From CAZQLE01 sp964593905 (lineage in GTDB: Bacteria; Chloroflexota; Anaerolineae; Anaerolineales; Anaerolineaceae): 8,294 nt of DNA. The notes under the pieces were generated by a model that was not told the origin of the DNA, did no database searches, and worked only from the letters and a program-made list of their open reading frames with translations. The stretch spans positions 1-8,294 of the forward strand of contig CAZQLE010000182.1 of assembly GCA_964593905.1 (NCBI GenBank), written 5' to 3'. Positions 5,727 through 8,294 of the stretch are shown here, one piece after another. The stretch's first letter is position 1, and the number at the start of each line of letters is the position of its first letter. Both the position numbers and the translations under genes were made by a program.

Positions 5727-5769
5727 GAGCGGCGAAGGATCTTCACACTTGAAAACCCTTCGCCTGCTC
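5727..5769. repeat. Inverted repeat in the leader of the second kinase
   Basis: Arms GAGCGGCGAAGG (5727-5738) and CCTTCGCC-T-GCTC (5757-5769) pair over 12 bp with one bulged T and an 18-nt loop, inside which TTCA and TGAA can pair further. On the minus strand no T-run follows, so it is not a classic terminator. It could be a leader-RNA hairpin or a mRNA-stabilising element between pepF and the kinase. The rest of 5664-5861 shows no gene. Confidence 0.45.
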
Positions 5770-5847
5770 AATATTGCGTCCGAAAGATACCACCAGCCGG
5801 AGCGCAGAGGTCTCTCAGTCGGGGATCGATTGGCTCTGCTGACCCAA

Positions 5848-5856
5848 ACTATACCA
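5848..5856 (-). promoter_or_regulatory. Candidate extended -10 promoter for the kinase operon
   Basis: On the minus strand TGGTATAGT reads as an extended -10 (TG-G-TATAGT; TATAGT at 5848-5853) just after the pepF stop codon. There is no good -35, as is common for extended -10 promoters. It would give a leader of about 180 nt containing the inverted repeat at 5727-5769. Confidence 0.35.
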
Positions 5857-5861
5857 CAAAA

Positions 5862-7643
5862 TTACTCTTCCTGTTCCATTTCCAGCCGCGCCACCAGCTC
5901 ACCAATCACGTCAAAACCGCCCTGCCAGAATGCGGCCTGGCGGATGTCGATGCCGGCTTTTTGCAGGATTTTCTCGGGCGCTTCAGACCCGCCGGCCGCC
6001 AGCAGTTGGCGGTAGCGCGGGATGAAAGCCGCTCCTTCTTCGCGGAACTGCTTGTAGAGCGAGAGCACCAGCAGTTGGCCGAAGGAGTAGGCGTAGACAT
6101 AAAACGGGGTGTGATAGATATGCGGAATGGAGACCCATTCGTGACGGAATTCATCGCTGACTTCGACGGCATCGCCAAACTGGGCGCGCAGATTTTCGAT
6201 ATAGGCCTGGCTAAGGGCATCTACCGAGGCCCCCTGCTGGATCAGCTCATGCGCCTGGCGCTCGAACTGGGCAAAGAATGCCTGACGCTGGATGGTGGCA
6301 TAGGCGTCGTCCACCCGGCTGAAGAGCAGATCGCGCCGCACAGCCGGGTCGGTCTCCTCTTCCAACAACTGGTCCACCAGCAGCATTTCGCCAAAGGTGG
6401 AGGCGGTTTCGGCCAGCGGCAGGCTGGCGTGGAAGGTGAACAGGCTGTGTTTCTCGGCCAACATGGAATGCACCGCGTGGCCCAGCTCGTGCGCCATGGT
6501 CGAAACATCAGAAGCGCGGCCCTGATAGTTCAGCAGCACCCAGGGGGTCAGGTCGGGCAGGGCTGTCAGGCAGAAGGCCCCGCCGCGTTTGCCGCGCCGC
6601 ACTTCGCTGTCGAGATGGCGGTCATCAAACACGCGCTGCGCCAGCCGGGCAAACTCGGGGTCAAACCGCCGGAAGGAATCGAGCACAATGTTGGCGGCCT
6701 GTTCGTAAGCAAAGGTCTTTTCGGCGCTGGCGATGGGGGCATAAATATCATGCCGGCCCAGTTTTTCCATGCCCAGCAGGCGCGCCTTAAGACGGAAGAA
6801 ACGCTGGAAGATGATGGTGTTCTGCTGGCAGACATCCAACAACAGGTCCACCACTTCGTCAGGAATATCGTTGCCCAGGTTGCGCACCGCGATGGGGCTG
6901 TTGAAACCGCGCAGGTTCAGGTTCTCGTTGCGCCAGTCGCGCACCAGGGTCTGGTAGATTTGCCCCAGAATGGGCGCTTCACTGCCATACACGCGGTACA
7001 GCTCCTCGTAGGCCGCCTTGCGCAGCCCGGCGTCGGGGTGGCGCACATAGATCATCAGCTCGCCGCGGGTCAGTTCTTTTTCTTCGCCATCCACCATCAG
7101 TTTGAAGGTGTAGCGGTTGGTGATGGCGTCATACAGGGTGGTAAAGGCGCTCGCGCCGGTTACATTCTTGATGTTGAGGATCTTCTCTTCTGGCTCGCTG
7201 AGGGTGAAGGGTTTAAAATGGCGCATTTCTTCCAGCCAGTAGCGGTAATCGCCGGCGACGGCCATAAAACGCGCCGCGGTGTCTTCGGGCAGATCTTTCC
7301 ACCACAGGTTAAAGAACAGGGTGCGGTTGCCCAGTTCGGCCAAAAACTGCTCAATGCGCGCCATTAATGAAAGCGAATCCTGGTTTTGCGTATCGGCTGA
7401 GAACCACAGCGATGCATAGGCATATAACCGGTAAGCAGTGCGGTTGGTCTCTTCCATCCCGCGCACCAATTCTAAAAAGCGTTCAATACTCAACCCGGCC
7501 GACAGCTCACCGCGCGCCTGTTCAAAGGCGGTCACACGTTCCTCTAAAAATTTAAAAGCGTCTTCCATCTCTGCGCCTTTGGGGTCGGCGAAAAGATCGG
7601 TCAGGCTCCAGGCTTCTTGCGGGTACGTTTTTGTTTCAGACAT
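5862..7643 (-). CDS. pepF: Oligoendopeptidase F (M3B family zinc metallopeptidase)
   Basis: A 593-residue protein of the usual PepF length. The zinc site HELGH is at residues 385-389 (H385, E386, H389) in STMAHELGHAVHSML, with the third ligand glutamate at 412 in LAETASTFGE. The substrate-binding histidine/tyrosine stretch IPHIYHTPFYVYAYSFG is at about 506-522. The N-terminal 1-200 is the helical oligopeptidase F domain (AWSLTDLF at 11-18). The enzyme cleaves short peptides in the cytosol; no signal peptide is present. An upstream in-frame ATG (7664) is rejected because it has no Shine-Dalgarno, while GAGAGG lies 6 nt before the ATG at 7643. The C39-like gene ends 73 bp upstream with no clear terminator or promoter between, so cotranscription is possible. 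Confidence 0.96.
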   Translation of the reverse strand: MSETKTYPQEAWSLTDLFADPKGAEMEDAFKFLEERVTAFEQARGELSAGLSIERFLELVRGMEETNRTAYRLYAYASLWFSADTQNQDSLSLMARIEQFLAELGNRTLFFNLWWKDLPEDTAARFMAVAGDYRYWLEEMRHFKPFTLSEPEEKILNIKNVTGASAFTTLYDAITNRYTFKLMVDGEEKELTRGELMIYVRHPDAGLRKAAYEELYRVYGSEAPILGQIYQTLVRDWRNENLNLRGFNSPIAVRNLGNDIPDEVVDLLLDVCQQNTIIFQRFFRLKARLLGMEKLGRHDIYAPIASAEKTFAYEQAANIVLDSFRRFDPEFARLAQRVFDDRHLDSEVRRGKRGGAFCLTALPDLTPWVLLNYQGRASDVSTMAHELGHAVHSMLAEKHSLFTFHASLPLAETASTFGEMLLVDQLLEEETDPAVRRDLLFSRVDDAYATIQRQAFFAQFERQAHELIQQGASVDALSQAYIENLRAQFGDAVEVSDEFRHEWVSIPHIYHTPFYVYAYSFGQLLVLSLYKQFREEGAAFIPRYRQLLAAGGSEAPEKILQKAGIDIRQAAFWQGGFDVIGELVARLEMEQEE

Positions 7644-7716
7644 GACGAACCTCTCTTTGTTCATAGTGCGGCTTAAAAGTAACTTCTCTGGCAAACAGGG
7701 TAAAGCACAGGAGATT

Positions 7717-8294
7717 TCAGGGCAGATGAACCACGGCCAGGTTGCCCAGCACCCCCCACGATTCGAGGAAGCGGCTGGTGGCCTTGCCGTAGACAGCGCC
7801 GCCATCCATGACGGTGATGCTGTCGGGGGTATAGCCCACGGCGATGAGGGTATGTTCGCGCGGCACCACCGGCACGGTGTCACCGTTGGCGGTGGTCCAC
7901 TCTTGCGCGCTGCCTTTTTCAACACCTCCCACCACCCAGACGATCACCGGCCGTCCGGCGGCCAGCTCCTGTTTCAACTCGTCCAGGGTCATGCCGCTGC
8001 GTTCTTCAGCCTGCACCCCGTAAGCGCGCAGCAGACGCGCCACAGGCGGCGGGTATACCCCGTAACCGGCTGGCGGCACCTTGCCCCACACATCCATCAC
8101 GCTGCCCACAAACCCCTGGTTGGGATCGTCAGAAAGCGGCAGCAGGCTTTGAAACTCGATCTCATCCAATGCGGCCCCAAAAAAGGCGGCCCAGTCTACC
8201 GCGGCGCGGCTTTCACAGCTTAGGGGCAGCGCCTGGGGTTTGCCGCGCACCGTTAACAACACGATTTCAGGCAGCACGGGCGCCTCAGTGGCGG
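7717..8294 (-). CDS. C39-like cysteine peptidase domain protein, 5' partial
   Basis: The minus-strand frame is open to the window edge, so the N-terminus is missing; about 192 residues are visible. A GTG at 8277 is in frame but has no convincing ribosome site, and the codons before it stay open, so it is probably internal. The visible part fits a Peptidase_C39_2-type papain-like fold. It begins LPLSCESRAAVDWAAFFG with the likely catalytic cysteine, followed by YPPPVARLLRAYG, GRPVIVWVVGG, REHTLIAVGYTPDSITVMDGG (likely catalytic histidine and partner aspartate), and a C-terminal WGVLGNLAVVHLP. Proteins like this are usually exported or surface anchored, so a signal peptide or linker beyond the window is expected. 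The substrate is unknown. It lies upstream of pepF in the same direction. Confidence 0.85.
   Translation of the reverse strand, partial: ATEAPVLPEIVLLTVRGKPQALPLSCESRAAVDWAAFFGAALDEIEFQSLLPLSDDPNQGFVGSVMDVWGKVPPAGYGVYPPPVARLLRAYGVQAEERSGMTLDELKQELAAGRPVIVWVVGGVEKGSAQEWTTANGDTVPVVPREHTLIAVGYTPDSITVMDGGAVYGKATSRFLESWGVLGNLAVVHLP

Noticed and set aside
5961..7367. Long + strand open frame (468 codons) opposite pepF
   Set aside because: It is antisense to a clear PepF with an intact HELGH site. Its translation is low in order and rich in glutamine, glycine and histidine, typical of a shadow of GC-rich coding DNA.
1..8294. CRISPR array, insertion sequence, tRNA/rRNA or phage genes
   Set aside because: No regularly spaced repeats, transposase, integrase or structural RNA signatures were seen.

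Overview
The window looks like chromosomal DNA from a moderately GC-rich bacterium. The best guess is a member of the Chloroflexota, perhaps class Anaerolineae. This is inferred from the style of the proteins: a stand-alone SpoVS, a C39-like peptidase with an LPLSCESRAAVDWA-type N-terminus, PepF and two bacterial-type deoxynucleoside kinases. It is not proved by any marker gene. There are seven protein genes, two of them cut by the window ends, and one large non-coding region that looks like a replication origin.

Left part (1-2071): a membrane-anchored DsbA/BdbD-like thiol oxidoreductase (5' end missing) and a deoxynucleoside kinase run on the + strand, probably as an operon. They converge on a minus-strand spoVS gene. 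Two strong hairpin terminators lie between the convergent genes. spoVS has a good promoter overlapped by a perfect 8+8 bp palindrome.

Middle (2072-3986): an MFS efflux-type transporter on the minus strand has a well-formed promoter and an AT-rich palindrome at its predicted transcription start. Upstream of it is a roughly 640 bp gene-free region. This holds four perfect DnaA boxes (TTATCCACA), several near-matches, and a DnaA-box pair, GC cluster and DnaA-trio arrangement closely resembling the basal unwinding system known from Bacillus subtilis oriC. The likely reading is that this is the chromosomal oriC, with no dnaA or dnaN beside it in this window.

Right part (3987-8294): four minus-strand genes point toward the origin. 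They are a C39-like peptidase (5' end missing), oligoendopeptidase F, a second and divergent deoxynucleoside kinase, and a polymerase-beta-fold nucleotidyltransferase of unknown substrate. The last two are 18 bp apart and form an operon ending in a GAAA-loop terminator inside the origin region. The two kinases suggest deoxynucleoside salvage, and they sit on either side of the putative origin.

No tRNA, rRNA, CRISPR, insertion sequence or prophage signature was seen.
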